Below are positions 23,974 through 33,109 of a stretch of 64,000 nt of DNA, piece by piece. The position numbers were made by a program, and so were the translations under genes. The notes beneath the pieces are model-generated. The model was not told the origin of the DNA and did not search any database. It saw only the letters and a list, made by a program, of their open reading frames with translations. The stretch is taken from positions 32,774-96,773 of IMG/VR virus record IMGVR_UViG_3300030518_000006; one strand, written 5' to 3'. How positions within the stretch are numbered: the first letter of the stretch is position 1; each line of letters starts with the position of its first letter. The stretch comes from a virus.

Positions 23974-25763
23974 GCGACAACATCTTCACCCCGGTCGGCA
24001 ACACGGACGAGGCGTCGGCCCTGATGGGAACCAGCGGCCGGGTCTGGTCCCCCTTCTCCCCGTTCTTCAACCAGCGCGCCGCGGTGAAGCGAGACTTCGC
24101 CGAAGAGCGCGGCCGGTTCAAGCGCATCATGCGCCGCAATCCCCTCTCCGAGCAGGAGAAGCTCGCCCTGGTCAGCGGCACCGATCCCAAGGCTATCGTC
24201 CCGGTCACTGCCTCGCTCGCCGTCGGCGGCTTGATCGTGAACCGTGCTTGGGAGGATGCCGCTGACTACTGCGAGTATCTGGTCCGCCACTACCATTCCC
24301 GGATAGGTGGTGCGCGAGCGAAGGCGGACGCTGCGCGAGCGAAGAAGGGGCAGGGCCCGAAGATCATATCCAGTTCAGCCATTACCTGGGCGGTGGCGTT
24401 CAGCGCCATCGGCCAATACTGCAGGGCCCTGGCCGAGGGCCGGGAGCCGACGCGCCCTGCGCGCACCATCGCCGACCGGAAGGTGGGGGCGGTGATCTCG
24501 ATGTGGGATGACGTCCGCAAGTCCTGCCTGGCCGCGGAGGGCAACGTCAAGCTGCCGTTTGCCGCCTATTCCGAGATGCCGGTGGTGACCTGCCCCGGTG
24601 CCGGTGGGGTGACCAAGTTCTCCGGCCTGACGGGCAAGACCCTCGGCGTGGCAGTGCCAACCGGTCCCGATGTCCGCGGTTGCGCGTCCTTCTGCTACTC
24701 CCTGAAGGCCTTCGGCAAGCCCACCTGCGTCGCCCGCCAGCTGATCCTGACCCTCGGCGCGGCTGTGGATCCGGTGCGCCACGCCCAGGTAGTCACCGAG
24801 CAGATGACCAAGCTCGCCAAGAAGGGGACCAAGATCCTGCGCCTGTTTGTCGATGGGGACTTCCGCAGCGAAGCCTCGATCATTGCCTGGATGGACCACT
24901 GCGTCCGCCCGCTGCATGCGCTCGGCGTCACCGTCTATGGGTACAGCAAGTCGTGGGAGCATCTCCATGCCGTGCACCGGCAGAAGGGCGCATCCTGGTG
25001 GCCGACCAACTATGTGATGAACATCTCGAGCGGCAGCCGCTTCGCATCGGATCCGACCTGGCAGGCGCGCATCCGTGAACTGCCGGTTGCCCGCGGCGGT
25101 TTCCTGGCGGTGGATCCAATCCAGCGTCTGCTGTGGAAGGCGATGACCAAGGTTCACGGTGAAGCGGTCTGGCAGAAGTACTGCAACGCGGCCAGCCGAC
25201 ACGTCGGTCACCCCGGTGCGGCCGAGAAGCTCCTGCATGCTGTGAAGTCCATGATTGGCAAGGCGAACCCGGCCCTCGTCACCGATTACAACAACTACGT
25301 CAACACCATCCACATCATCGAGAATAAGCCGAGTGTGCTCAAGCGCATCGCCTCGATCGCCGGCGAGAAGGCACTCAAGCCGGGCCCAGTTGTCCAGGCC
25401 AGCACCTGGGCCTTCTTGTCCGAGCTGGTCAAGGGGCAGGAGATGCCGTGCCCGATCGCATGCGGGTCGTGCCCAAAGACCGCGATCATCACCCACGACA
25501 AGGTTGTGCGCGCCGCCTTGCAGCCGGAGCTCGATGCCCTCGGGGCCGAAATGCAGAAGAAGCACGGGATCTCGGAGAAGGAGCGCCGAGACTGGGAGGA
25601 ACACGTCCGGGGCACCGACGCGACGACCGTGTCTGCTGGCGAGGCTGAGGCCCGCAAGAACTACCGCGCCCAGGTCGCCGCCCAGATCGAGAAGGGCTCA
25701 CCGCTCATGCACTGGTGCGGGAACAAGAAGATGAAGCAAGACATCATCATCGGGTTGCATTGA
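23970..25763 (+). CDS. GP88-like Cys-rich protein inside the virion gene block
   Basis: 597 aa. Residues about 200-480 resemble the phage gene-88 family. Cysteines C208, C238, C242 and C253 (GCASFCYSLKAFGKPTC) are followed by a barrel-like alpha/beta region (ILRLFVDGDFRS, VTVYGYSKSW, NISSGSRF). A later CPIACGSCPKT and final HWCGNKK add metal-type cysteines. The family's role is unknown; the cysteines suggest an iron-sulfur or zinc site. The N-terminal 190 residues are an added helical region with RRNP at 55-58. Confidence 0.6.
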   Translation: MSDNIFTPVGNTDEASALMGTSGRVWSPFSPFFNQRAAVKRDFAEERGRFKRIMRRNPLSEQEKLALVSGTDPKAIVPVTASLAVGGLIVNRAWEDAADYCEYLVRHYHSRIGGARAKADAARAKKGQGPKIISSSAITWAVAFSAIGQYCRALAEGREPTRPARTIADRKVGAVISMWDDVRKSCLAAEGNVKLPFAAYSEMPVVTCPGAGGVTKFSGLTGKTLGVAVPTGPDVRGCASFCYSLKAFGKPTCVARQLILTLGAAVDPVRHAQVVTEQMTKLAKKGTKILRLFVDGDFRSEASIIAWMDHCVRPLHALGVTVYGYSKSWEHLHAVHRQKGASWWPTNYVMNISSGSRFASDPTWQARIRELPVARGGFLAVDPIQRLLWKAMTKVHGEAVWQKYCNAASRHVGHPGAAEKLLHAVKSMIGKANPALVTDYNNYVNTIHIIENKPSVLKRIASIAGEKALKPGPVVQASTWAFLSELVKGQEMPCPIACGSCPKTAIITHDKVVRAALQPELDALGAEMQKKHGISEKERRDWEEHVRGTDATTVSAGEAEARKNYRAQVAAQIEKGSPLMHWCGNKKMKQDIIIGLH

Positions 25764-25832
25764 CGTGCTAACTGGCCCCCGTTCACGAATTCCAGTAGAA
25801 TCCGCCACAACCCTGGATACAGTAGGCCACCT

Positions 25833-26267
25833 ATGATCCGCCGACGCCGCAGCCATCGCCGCTTCCGCCGCAACGCGCGCCCTGGTGAGAACCAGATCCC
25901 GACCGTGCGCATCGTCCGCCGGCCGAGCAAGAACCCCCGCCGCTTCATCCGCCGCAATGTGCCGATCACCCCGGCGCAGGCTGCCGCGATGAAGGCTGTC
26001 CTCCGAGCTCACGGCTACCTCAAGACCAACCCACTCCGCCGTCGCCACAAGCGGCGCAATCCCCGAAAGCACCGCATGGCACGCCATCACCGCAAGGTCC
26101 GCCGGAACCCCGCACCCCCGAAGGGCAAGCGCGCTGGCAGCGTGTTCAAGCGCAAGGGCAAGTGGTTCCGCATCTCACTCAAGAAGGTCCGCAAGGGTCG
26201 CCGCGTCGTCCGCCGCCGCGTCACCGTCAAGACCACCGCCCGCGCCGCGAAGCGCAGCCGCCGCTAA
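25833..26267 (+). CDS. Protamine-like very basic protein with RRNP motifs
   Basis: 144 aa, about half Arg/Lys/His. Repeated patches: RRRRSHRRFRRN, NPRRFIRRN, NPLRRRHKRRNPRKH, RRNPAPP. The C-terminal 40 residues (GSVFKRKGKWFRISLKKVRKGRR) look like a small beta fold. Probably condenses or binds the viral genome inside the particle. Confidence 0.65.
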   Translation: MIRRRRSHRRFRRNARPGENQIPTVRIVRRPSKNPRRFIRRNVPITPAQAAAMKAVLRAHGYLKTNPLRRRHKRRNPRKHRMARHHRKVRRNPAPPKGKRAGSVFKRKGKWFRISLKKVRKGRRVVRRRVTVKTTARAAKRSRR

Positions 26268-26301
26268 GCCTGCTCACCCTCACCTGATTCTGGAGACTCC
26301 C

Positions 26302-26532
26302 ATGCCCCGTCGCCGCCACAGCCGCTACCGCCGGAACCCCGGCAAGCTCCCCGTCAAGGTCACCTTCCGCAAGGGTGGCAAGCACGTGGTGATCTTCCGT
26401 CACCACAAGGCCACCGCCGCGACCAAGGCCAAGCGCCGGGCCGCGGGCAAGCGCCTTGCCAAGATGTGGACCGCCAAGGAGCGGATGGCGAACCTGCGCA
26501 AGGCGTGGGCTGCGAACCGCCGCCGTCGCTGA
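26302..26532 (+). CDS. Small basic protein with RRNP motif
   Basis: 76 aa, preceded by CTGGAGAC as ribosome site. Begins PRRRHSRYRRNPGK, then a short beta unit (KVTFRKGGKHVVIFRHHK) and a basic helix ending RRRR. Likely DNA-binding virion protein related in style to 25833-26267. Confidence 0.65.
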   Translation: MPRRRHSRYRRNPGKLPVKVTFRKGGKHVVIFRHHKATAATKAKRRAAGKRLAKMWTAKERMANLRKAWAANRRRR

Positions 26533-26605
26533 GTCGACCGTCAGCTGACCCGCAGCCCGGTCCTCCGCATCCTTGCGCGACCGGGCGGCACACCAGGACG
26601 AGCAC

Positions 26606-27697
26606 ATGCTCCCGCTCATCATCGGCATCGGCGCCGCAGCCCTCCTCCTCGGCCGTAAGGTCGTACGACGGACACGTCGGAATCCGCGGACGTATCGGCG
26701 GGTGAGTCGGAGGAATCCGCTAGAGGCCTATCACTTCTACTTCAGCACCCACCCGTCACTGATCCACGGGAAGCGTATCGGGTGGACCCGTTACGGCATG
26801 AGCGCCGAGCAAGTGAAACGGCTTGGCATCGCAGCAGCGAAACATGACTACCCGAAGGCCTGTGACTTCGCAGTGGCGAAGATCAAGAAAGGTTTACGGG
26901 CCAACCCCCTCCGCCGCGGCTCCTCCCGTGCCACCATCAGCGGCAACATCCGTAAGCTGATCCATGAAGGGCGCCCGCAGAAGCAGGCCATCGCCATCGC
27001 GCTGCGCACCGCTGGTGTCGCACGACGCAACCCGACCAACTGGGAGCAGCTGTTCGCCCAGGAGATGGCCCGCCAGCGCGCCGCTGGCACTGCAGCGCCC
27101 AAGCCGACCGGGTATGCAAGCGTCGCGACGATGCCGAACCCCGGGAAAATAGGGAATCGAATCGTCGCGCGTCACATGATCATGACGCAGGGGCGTGATA
27201 AATCTCTGCGCGAAGCGATTGATAAGCAACTCATGTATTCCCCTGGATCCAGGGAGCGTAAGAACTGGGCAGAGATTGCCCGTATCCTCGCGGGCAAGAC
27301 CAATCCACCCCGCCGCAAGGGCAAGCGCAAGGTCCGCCGCTCAAAGATCTCGGTGAGTCAGGCTGCGGCGCGGCTGATGCAGTGGCGGTGGCATCACAAC
27401 CCGGGAGGCAGCGATCTGGTGCCCTGGATTGTCGAGACCACCGAGATGCGCGGCTTCTCCCACGGCAAGCCCAACATCCGCACCGAGAAGAGCGCCTTCC
27501 GCGGTAAGAGCCACACCGCCAAGGCTCTCGCTGCTTGGGTGCTGCGCTACAACCAGTCCTTCACCTCGGGCGGGGTCAACAGTCACGCTTCCAAGGCCTT
27601 CGGCTACGAGCCCTACGCCTTCAAGGCCAAGCTGATCAACCAGCGCAATGGGCGAGTCGCCGCGACCTACAGCGCTCCGAAGTTCCAGGTGCTCTGA
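26606..27697 (+). CDS. Membrane-anchored basic protein with repeated RRNP linkers
   Basis: 363 aa from ATG 26606. A short N-terminal membrane segment (LPLIIGIGAAALLLG) precedes RRTRRNPRTYRRVSRRNP. Then come several small basic modules separated by xNP linkers (ANPLRRG, ARRNPTN, MPNPGK, TNPPRRKGKRK). Modules contain DUF-like helices (SRATISGNIRKLIHEGRPQKQAIAIAL resembles a small phage helix family). The architecture suggests a string of DNA-binding beads anchored in a membrane. Confidence 0.6.
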   Translation: MLPLIIGIGAAALLLGRKVVRRTRRNPRTYRRVSRRNPLEAYHFYFSTHPSLIHGKRIGWTRYGMSAEQVKRLGIAAAKHDYPKACDFAVAKIKKGLRANPLRRGSSRATISGNIRKLIHEGRPQKQAIAIALRTAGVARRNPTNWEQLFAQEMARQRAAGTAAPKPTGYASVATMPNPGKIGNRIVARHMIMTQGRDKSLREAIDKQLMYSPGSRERKNWAEIARILAGKTNPPRRKGKRKVRRSKISVSQAAARLMQWRWHHNPGGSDLVPWIVETTEMRGFSHGKPNIRTEKSAFRGKSHTAKALAAWVLRYNQSFTSGGVNSHASKAFGYEPYAFKAKLINQRNGRVAATYSAPKFQVL

Positions 27698-27700
27698 CCC

Positions 27701-30700
27701 ATGCGCTCCGCCACCCCCTCCCTCGCCGACGGCGACATCAACGCCGACTACAGCGTCCTGCCGGAGAACGGCAACGACGCGGTCGACGCGACCGTCCAGA
27801 AGATGGTCGAGATGGCGGCCGGCAAGTGGGGCCGCGAGAGTCCCAAGATCCGCGCTGCGGCGATCAACATCGTGCGGGGTCTGGATCCGATCACTGGCGA
27901 ACGATTCGCGCCTCAGGTCGCCAGCAAGGACTACTACGGGATGCTCGAGCAGATCCACAACTGGGTCCGCGACAACATCATGTATGTCAAGGACGTAGTG
28001 GGTCAGGAAACCCTGAGTTATCCCGAAGAAACGCTCTTCAACTCCCGTGCAGAGGACTGTGATGGGCAAGTGATTCTGGAGATGGCCCTCCTCGGCTCGA
28101 TCGGCTTGCAGAGCTATCCCGTCATCGTCGGGATGTTCCCGGGCCACTACTCACACGTCTACATGTATGCCGAGGTGCCCCCGGGGCGCCATCGCAACGC
28201 CGACACCACCTGGGCCGCCGATCCCATCATGAAGGACTGGCCGCTTGGCAGGGAGGCCCCGGCTGATAGGGTCAAGGCTAAGAAGGTCTACTCGAACCTC
28301 GCAGGATTTAACATGCCACTCAACGGATATGCTTCTTCCGACGCGGCGTTCTCTCCCCAGGACGAGCTCGAGGCCACGCAAGTCGGCACCGTGCTCGCCA
28401 CCCGCCTGACCGACTCCGGGGGTGCTGGGCAGATCGTCAATGCGAACCGCCTGACCCAGTGGGGCGATGAGCTGGACGACATGTTCAATGCCGAAGCGAC
28501 CGTCAATCCGATGCAGGCCGCGCCTGCCAGCCTGCTCTACGCCCGCGGCCCGGTGGTCGCCCGTGCAGCACGCGAGCAGACCTCCTACCTCAGCGAAGCC
28601 CCGCTCGGCGGGGGACGCAACCGGCCCGGGATGCGCCGTGGCCCCCTGATCATCACGGTCAAGGACAAGGCAGTCGGCGATTCGGTCACCAAGCCCAAGG
28701 CTCCGACCGTCAACGGCCTGATGGGCCTGGCAGACTACCTCGGTGAGCTCGCCCCGATCGCCAAGGTGGTCGGCAAGCGCATGAGCGTGAACGGCAAGCG
28801 CGACGCGCTCCATGCCACAGCGGCGGCAGCCCACCTCGCCAAGAACCAGGCCAAGAAGGCGACCAACCGGGTGGTCAAGCTGCAGCGCGACGGGTTCATG
28901 CCCGGCTTCGGCGCCGACATGCAGCCGGACAAGACGCTCGATGTCGCCATGCAGATCGAGAAGCTGGCCCACCAGGTCTCGGCCCAGGCCGATCAGATCG
29001 CCCAGCTCGCCGCCGGCAGCAGCCCACTCCGCCAGCAGGCCCTGAGTGTCGATCTCGGGGCGATGGACTACATGAACGAGCATGCCGCGGTGTCGGACCT
29101 GCTCGACAACATGCAGCTCCCCAACGTGCCGACCAAGGACATGGCCAAGCTCAAGTCCGTCGCCCTGGTCAACTGCATCCAGGATCCGGACGTCAAGCAG
29201 CTCGCCGTCGATCTCGCCCAGACCGATCTGCCGACCGCACCTGGTGCACGCGTCAAGACCCGGCTGCCCGAGGGCGCCATCGTGCGTGACCAGATGGGCA
29301 AGGTCATCCAGAATGGCGGGGGTGATGATAGCCTGGCCGGCCTGGGCGAACTCACCCGCAAGCGCCGCATCAAGCGCGCCCTGGCCGAGTTCAACGAGAG
29401 CACCGACACCAGCGCCATCGCCAACGCCCTGCGCGCCTCGGCGAATGGCCTGGCGGGCTACGCGAATGAACCGGGCCTCGGGCGTTCCCTGAGCCAGGCC
29501 ATCAGCGGCGTGGCCAAGTCCGTGGTCGCCAGCATCACGGTCCCCGTCAAAGCTGCGGTCGCGACCGTGGTCGACCCGATCAAGCTCGCCCAGACCGTCG
29601 CCACCGGCGGCTCGGTGAAGGCGGCGCTCACGAGTGACGTCCAGAACGTCACCAACCCGATGAACCAGGCGCTCAAGCAGATCGTCACCAGCACCCAGAA
29701 GGCTCCCTCGACCCCGGCGACCCCGGCGACCCAGTATGAAGACGCCAACGGCAATATCATCAGCGCTGGGTTGTACAACAGCCTGATGTTGAACCCGTCG
29801 ACCCCTGAGAGTTGCTTCGACGCGAACGGCAGCGCCCTGAACACGACCGGCTGCGTCTACGCGCCGGGCACCCCGGGCGCGACCGTGACCCAGACCACCG
29901 GCGCGTCGACCCTGTCCCAGTTCCCCGGCGGGACCTGCTTCAGCGCATCCGGTGCCTCGACCGGTGCGACCGGATGCTTCAGCCCGTCGACCGGTGCGGC
30001 CTGCTGGACCTTCACCAGCGCCACGACCGCCCCGACCGCGACCAACGCGGCCCCGGACTGCCCGATGGCTCCGGTGTCTGGATACAACCCCCAGGTCATG
30101 GGCCCCTATGCCAGCGGCCCGGGCGCTCAATGCTTCAACGTGACCACGGGTCAGCCGACCGGTGTGCCGGGATGCACGAGCCCCTCGACCGGTGTGGCGT
30201 GCTACGCCTGGCAGGGCCCGTCCGCCCCGCCGGTCGCGACCAATGCCGCGCCTGACTGCGCCGGGGCGACGTACAATCCGTACGCTGCCCAGCAGCCGTA
30301 CTATCCGCCCGGCGGCGGTGCGTCACCGTACGACCAGTCCACGCCCGATGGCACCAACTACGACCCGAATACGGGTGAGAGCCTGACCTCGACCCCGGAC
30401 TACTCCAACCAGGGTCCCCCGGACGACAGCGGCTTCGGGCCCGACCAGATGGGCCCGGCGTCCTATGCGGACAACAGTCAGCAGGACGAGAACACCGTGG
30501 CGGTCTCGGCCAGCGGTGGCGGCGGGTTCGACCCCTCGGGCAACTCGGGCATCACCGCCGGCGGCCAGTCTGACAGCGGTGATGATGGCTCGGATGATGG
30601 CGGCTCGGATGATGGCGGCTCGGATGATGGCGGCACTGATGATGGCTCGGGCGATGCGACCGATGTGTCCCAGTACAACGCCCCGTCCCAGGCCCCGAAG

Positions 30701-31027
30701 CACAAGAAGCACAAGTATTACAACATGGACACCGACTCGGGCGGTGACAACTCGGACACCAGCGACAGCGGCGAGGCCTCCGACGATGACAGTGACCTCG
30801 ACACCGGGATCAACGGCGACGTGGCCACGGGGGACATGTACCCCGAGGACGATCTCAACGAGGATGGGGGCGCCGGCTACGGCCGGGGCACCGCCCTGAC
30901 CCCGTCGATCGAAGGCCTCGGGGCCTTCTCCGCCTCCAGCCTGGTCAAGCCGGCACTCGCGATCGGCCTGGGCATCATCCTGTGGAAGACCGTCGGTAAG
31001 AAGCTCTTCAAGCGGAAGCGTGCCTGA
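27701..31027 (+). CDS. 1108-aa virion-type protein: transglutaminase-like N-terminus, Cys repeats, C-terminal anchor
   Basis: Residues 85-180 have a transglutaminase/papain-like triad: C120 (RAEDCDG), H152 (YSHVYMYAEV) and D174 (WAADPIM). Further on are GFMPGFG, LAGLG (about 550) and helical regions. Residues about 700-860 hold three Cys-containing repeats (CFxxxG...TGCxxPSTGxACxxx). About 960-990 is an Asp/Gly tract (SDDGG repeats); IEGLG is near 1070. One membrane span and the tail KRKRA close the chain. It may crosslink or cleave virion proteins at the membrane; activity inferred. Confidence 0.65.
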   Translation: MRSATPSLADGDINADYSVLPENGNDAVDATVQKMVEMAAGKWGRESPKIRAAAINIVRGLDPITGERFAPQVASKDYYGMLEQIHNWVRDNIMYVKDVVGQETLSYPEETLFNSRAEDCDGQVILEMALLGSIGLQSYPVIVGMFPGHYSHVYMYAEVPPGRHRNADTTWAADPIMKDWPLGREAPADRVKAKKVYSNLAGFNMPLNGYASSDAAFSPQDELEATQVGTVLATRLTDSGGAGQIVNANRLTQWGDELDDMFNAEATVNPMQAAPASLLYARGPVVARAAREQTSYLSEAPLGGGRNRPGMRRGPLIITVKDKAVGDSVTKPKAPTVNGLMGLADYLGELAPIAKVVGKRMSVNGKRDALHATAAAAHLAKNQAKKATNRVVKLQRDGFMPGFGADMQPDKTLDVAMQIEKLAHQVSAQADQIAQLAAGSSPLRQQALSVDLGAMDYMNEHAAVSDLLDNMQLPNVPTKDMAKLKSVALVNCIQDPDVKQLAVDLAQTDLPTAPGARVKTRLPEGAIVRDQMGKVIQNGGGDDSLAGLGELTRKRRIKRALAEFNESTDTSAIANALRASANGLAGYANEPGLGRSLSQAISGVAKSVVASITVPVKAAVATVVDPIKLAQTVATGGSVKAALTSDVQNVTNPMNQALKQIVTSTQKAPSTPATPATQYEDANGNIISAGLYNSLMLNPSTPESCFDANGSALNTTGCVYAPGTPGATVTQTTGASTLSQFPGGTCFSASGASTGATGCFSPSTGAACWTFTSATTAPTATNAAPDCPMAPVSGYNPQVMGPYASGPGAQCFNVTTGQPTGVPGCTSPSTGVACYAWQGPSAPPVATNAAPDCAGATYNPYAAQQPYYPPGGGASPYDQSTPDGTNYDPNTGESLTSTPDYSNQGPPDDSGFGPDQMGPASYADNSQQDENTVAVSASGGGGFDPSGNSGITAGGQSDSGDDGSDDGGSDDGGSDDGGTDDGSGDATDVSQYNAPSQAPKHKKHKYYNMDTDSGGDNSDTSDSGEASDDDSDLDTGINGDVATGDMYPEDDLNEDGGAGYGRGTALTPSIEGLGAFSASSLVKPALAIGLGIILWKTVGKKLFKRKRA
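30587..30646. repeat. 15-bp tandem repeat (four units)
   Basis: GGCTCGGATGATGGC repeated three times exactly and once with changes, encoding the GSDDG tract of the 1108-aa protein. Copy number can change without breaking the frame. Confidence 0.85.
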
Positions 31028-31029
31028 TC

Positions 31030-31905
31030 ATGCCCCTCCCCCGCCCCTTCGTCGACAATTCCTATCGGACTGAGAGCGTCGATCTCCAGCCGTTCGGGAA
31101 CACCGTGTCGATCGAGACGGGCTCGGACAACCCGTTCGAAGACGACCAGGGCATCGAGGTCGTAACCCAGCAGAGCGGGGGGATGGCGGGGCCTGATCCA
31201 CGGATGCGCTCGCGCAAGACCCTGGTCCGGGGAACACGCGTCACCGCGCATCCCGCCGGTGTGTCCCGTACGTACCACACCCGCAGCCAGGCCAATCGCC
31301 AGGGCTTCATGCCCGGGATGGCGGGGTTCGCCGGTCTGGGTATCGACATGCCGACTGATGACAGCGGTAGCGGCGGCGATGCCACCCCGGCCGATGCCAC
31401 CGACTTCAACGCCCTGACCACCGACCAGGATGCCTCCCTGTTCGCCCAGCCGGCACCCCAGAACCAGAACCTCTTCGCGATGCCTGCGCCGGGCCAGCCG
31501 GGCAGCGGCCTGCCCGCACCGAGCGCCGCAGCCACGCCTGCAGCTGCCCCTGCCGCCGCGCCTGCCGCTCCTGCAGCAGGTGGCGGGGGTGCAAAGGCTG
31601 CCAGTGGTGCGGCCACCGCCCTCACAGCGTTGACCGCCCTGACCCAGGCTGCCGGCCAGACCGGGACCGCGGTGCTCGCTGCCCAGACCAAGGCGGCCCA
31701 GGCGAAAGCAGCCCAGAGCAAGCTCCCAGCCGCAGCCAGCGCGCTCGGCAAGCAGGTCGAAACCTACTGGCCCTACATCGCTGGCGGTGTGGGCCTGGTG
31801 CTGGTGCTCGGCCTCGTCTTCGGTGGTGGCTCCCGCTCGACCACCGTCATCGCCGCGCCTGCAGCTGCTCCCGCCAAGACCAATCCCCGCAAACGCCGTC
31901 GCTGA
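31030..31905 (+). CDS. Anchored virion-type protein, tandem paralog 1
   Basis: 291 aa. Residues 1-105 are about 75 percent identical to the next gene (VDLQPFGNTVSIETGSDNPF; SGGMAGPDPRMRS; NRQGFMPGMAGFAGLG). An Ala/Pro-rich linker follows, then one membrane span (YIAGGVGLVLVLGLVF) and a basic NPRKRRR end. I infer a particle protein with a conserved head, a flexible arm and a membrane anchor. Confidence 0.6.
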   Translation: MPLPRPFVDNSYRTESVDLQPFGNTVSIETGSDNPFEDDQGIEVVTQQSGGMAGPDPRMRSRKTLVRGTRVTAHPAGVSRTYHTRSQANRQGFMPGMAGFAGLGIDMPTDDSGSGGDATPADATDFNALTTDQDASLFAQPAPQNQNLFAMPAPGQPGSGLPAPSAAATPAAAPAAAPAAPAAGGGGAKAASGAATALTALTALTQAAGQTGTAVLAAQTKAAQAKAAQSKLPAAASALGKQVETYWPYIAGGVGLVLVLGLVFGGGSRSTTVIAAPAAAPAKTNPRKRRR

Positions 31906-31914
31906 GAGATACCC

Positions 31915-32607
31915 ATGCCACTCCCCAAAGCATTCGTCGATAGCTCCTACCGCACCGAGCCCGTCGATCTGCAGCCCTTCGGCAACACGGTCTCGATCGA
32001 GACCGGCTCGGACAACCCGTTCGAGGATGACCAGGACGTGGAGATCTTCTCCCAGCAGAGCGGCGGGATGGCCGGGCCCGATCCGCGCATGCGTTCCAAG
32101 AAGACCCTGATCAAGGGCACCAAGGTCACGACCCACCAGGCTGGTGTGGCGCGCACCTACAAGACCCGCAGCCAGGCCAATCGCCAGGGCTTCATGCCCG
32201 GGATGGCGGGGTTCGCCGGTCTGGGTGCTGATCCGGCGCCAGGCCTGGACCAGGACGAGGGCAATCCGCCCGGCTACGTGCCGCCGGCTGGCCAAGCGGC
32301 CCCTGCATCCCCTGCTGCCCCTGCTGCCCCGCCCACCGGCGCCTGGGCCGCCCTGACGAGCCTGTTCTCCGCGGTTCCCGCCGGCGTCACCGCCTATGAG
32401 ACCGCCAAGAGCAACGCTCCCAAGCCCCCAGGCATGCCGCCTGCGGGCATGCCCCCGGCCCCCGGCAAGAGCACCAGCATCACCAAGATGCTGCCCTGGA
32501 TCCTGGGCGGTGTTGGCGTGCTGGTCGTCGGCGGCCTCCTGGCCGGCCGCAGCAAGCCGGCAACCGTGGTCGCCACCAATCCCCGCCGCCGGCGCCATCG
32601 CCGCTAA
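31915..32607 (+). CDS. Anchored virion-type protein, tandem paralog 2
   Basis: 230 aa. Same head as 31030-31905 with GFMPGMAGFAGLG near residue 100, a shorter Pro/Ala arm, one span (MLPWILGGVGVLVVGGLLA) and the tail NPRRRRHRR. Tandem duplication with divergence of the arm. Confidence 0.6.
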   Translation: MPLPKAFVDSSYRTEPVDLQPFGNTVSIETGSDNPFEDDQDVEIFSQQSGGMAGPDPRMRSKKTLIKGTKVTTHQAGVARTYKTRSQANRQGFMPGMAGFAGLGADPAPGLDQDEGNPPGYVPPAGQAAPASPAAPAAPPTGAWAALTSLFSAVPAGVTAYETAKSNAPKPPGMPPAGMPPAPGKSTSITKMLPWILGGVGVLVVGGLLAGRSKPATVVATNPRRRRHRR

Positions 32608-32647
32608 CCCCACCAGACCTCTGCCCCTCTCCTGAAGGAACCGACCC

Positions 32648-33109
32648 ATGCAACGTGACATGTCCTACGAGCTCGACTCGGTGTTCTCTGGCCGAGGCGC
32701 TGGTGAGCTGGTGCAGGTCCAGCAGCCCCGCACCCGCATGAGCCGGACTCCCGGCCTGCAGCAGACCACCCGGTCCTCGGTGACCAAGATCAGCGCGCCG
32801 CTGGATCACAAGCTGTCCACGAGCCATCCCCACAACATCACGGCCCACAACACCAAGAGCCTGGCTCATGGTCTCGGCAAGCCGTTGAACGCCCGGTTCT
32901 ATACCGAGCCGAGCGACCTGGCAGGCATCGAGGATCTCGCCTGCGATGATGGGGACATGGGGATGGGGATGGGGGCCTATGATGACGATGACATGCCCTT
33001 CGGCGACCTGACCCTCCCGTTCATTGGCCCGGTCAGCAAGACCGGCGTCGCCATCGCCCTGATCTCCGGCTTCATCGCGTGGAAGCTGTTCAAGCCCAAG
33101 CGCGCATGA
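32648..33109 (+). CDS. Small anchored virion-type protein
   Basis: 153 aa. Preceded by GAAGGAAC as ribosome site. Polar N-terminus, an acidic Asp/Met-rich stretch (DDGDMGMGMGAYDDDDM), one C-terminal span (TGVAIALISGFIAWKLF) and the tail KPKRA. Same span-plus-basic-tail layout as its neighbours. Ends in ATGA overlap with the next gene. Confidence 0.6.
   Translation: MQRDMSYELDSVFSGRGAGELVQVQQPRTRMSRTPGLQQTTRSSVTKISAPLDHKLSTSHPHNITAHNTKSLAHGLGKPLNARFYTEPSDLAGIEDLACDDGDMGMGMGAYDDDDMPFGDLTLPFIGPVSKTGVAIALISGFIAWKLFKPKRA

Noticed and set aside
28151-30130. 659-aa minus-strand frame opposite the 1108-aa gene
   Set aside because: Composition is that of an antisense GC-rich shadow (repeated Gly/Arg/Val/Asp without motifs), and the plus-strand frame has domains and a good context.
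30587-30646. Possible iteron origin of replication
   Set aside because: The 15-bp units are in-frame codons of a protein tract and no AT-rich region or initiator gene is near.
30877-32661. 594-aa minus-strand frame opposite the tandem paralogs
   Set aside because: The internal repeats simply mirror the duplicated plus-strand genes; no motif or ribosome site.
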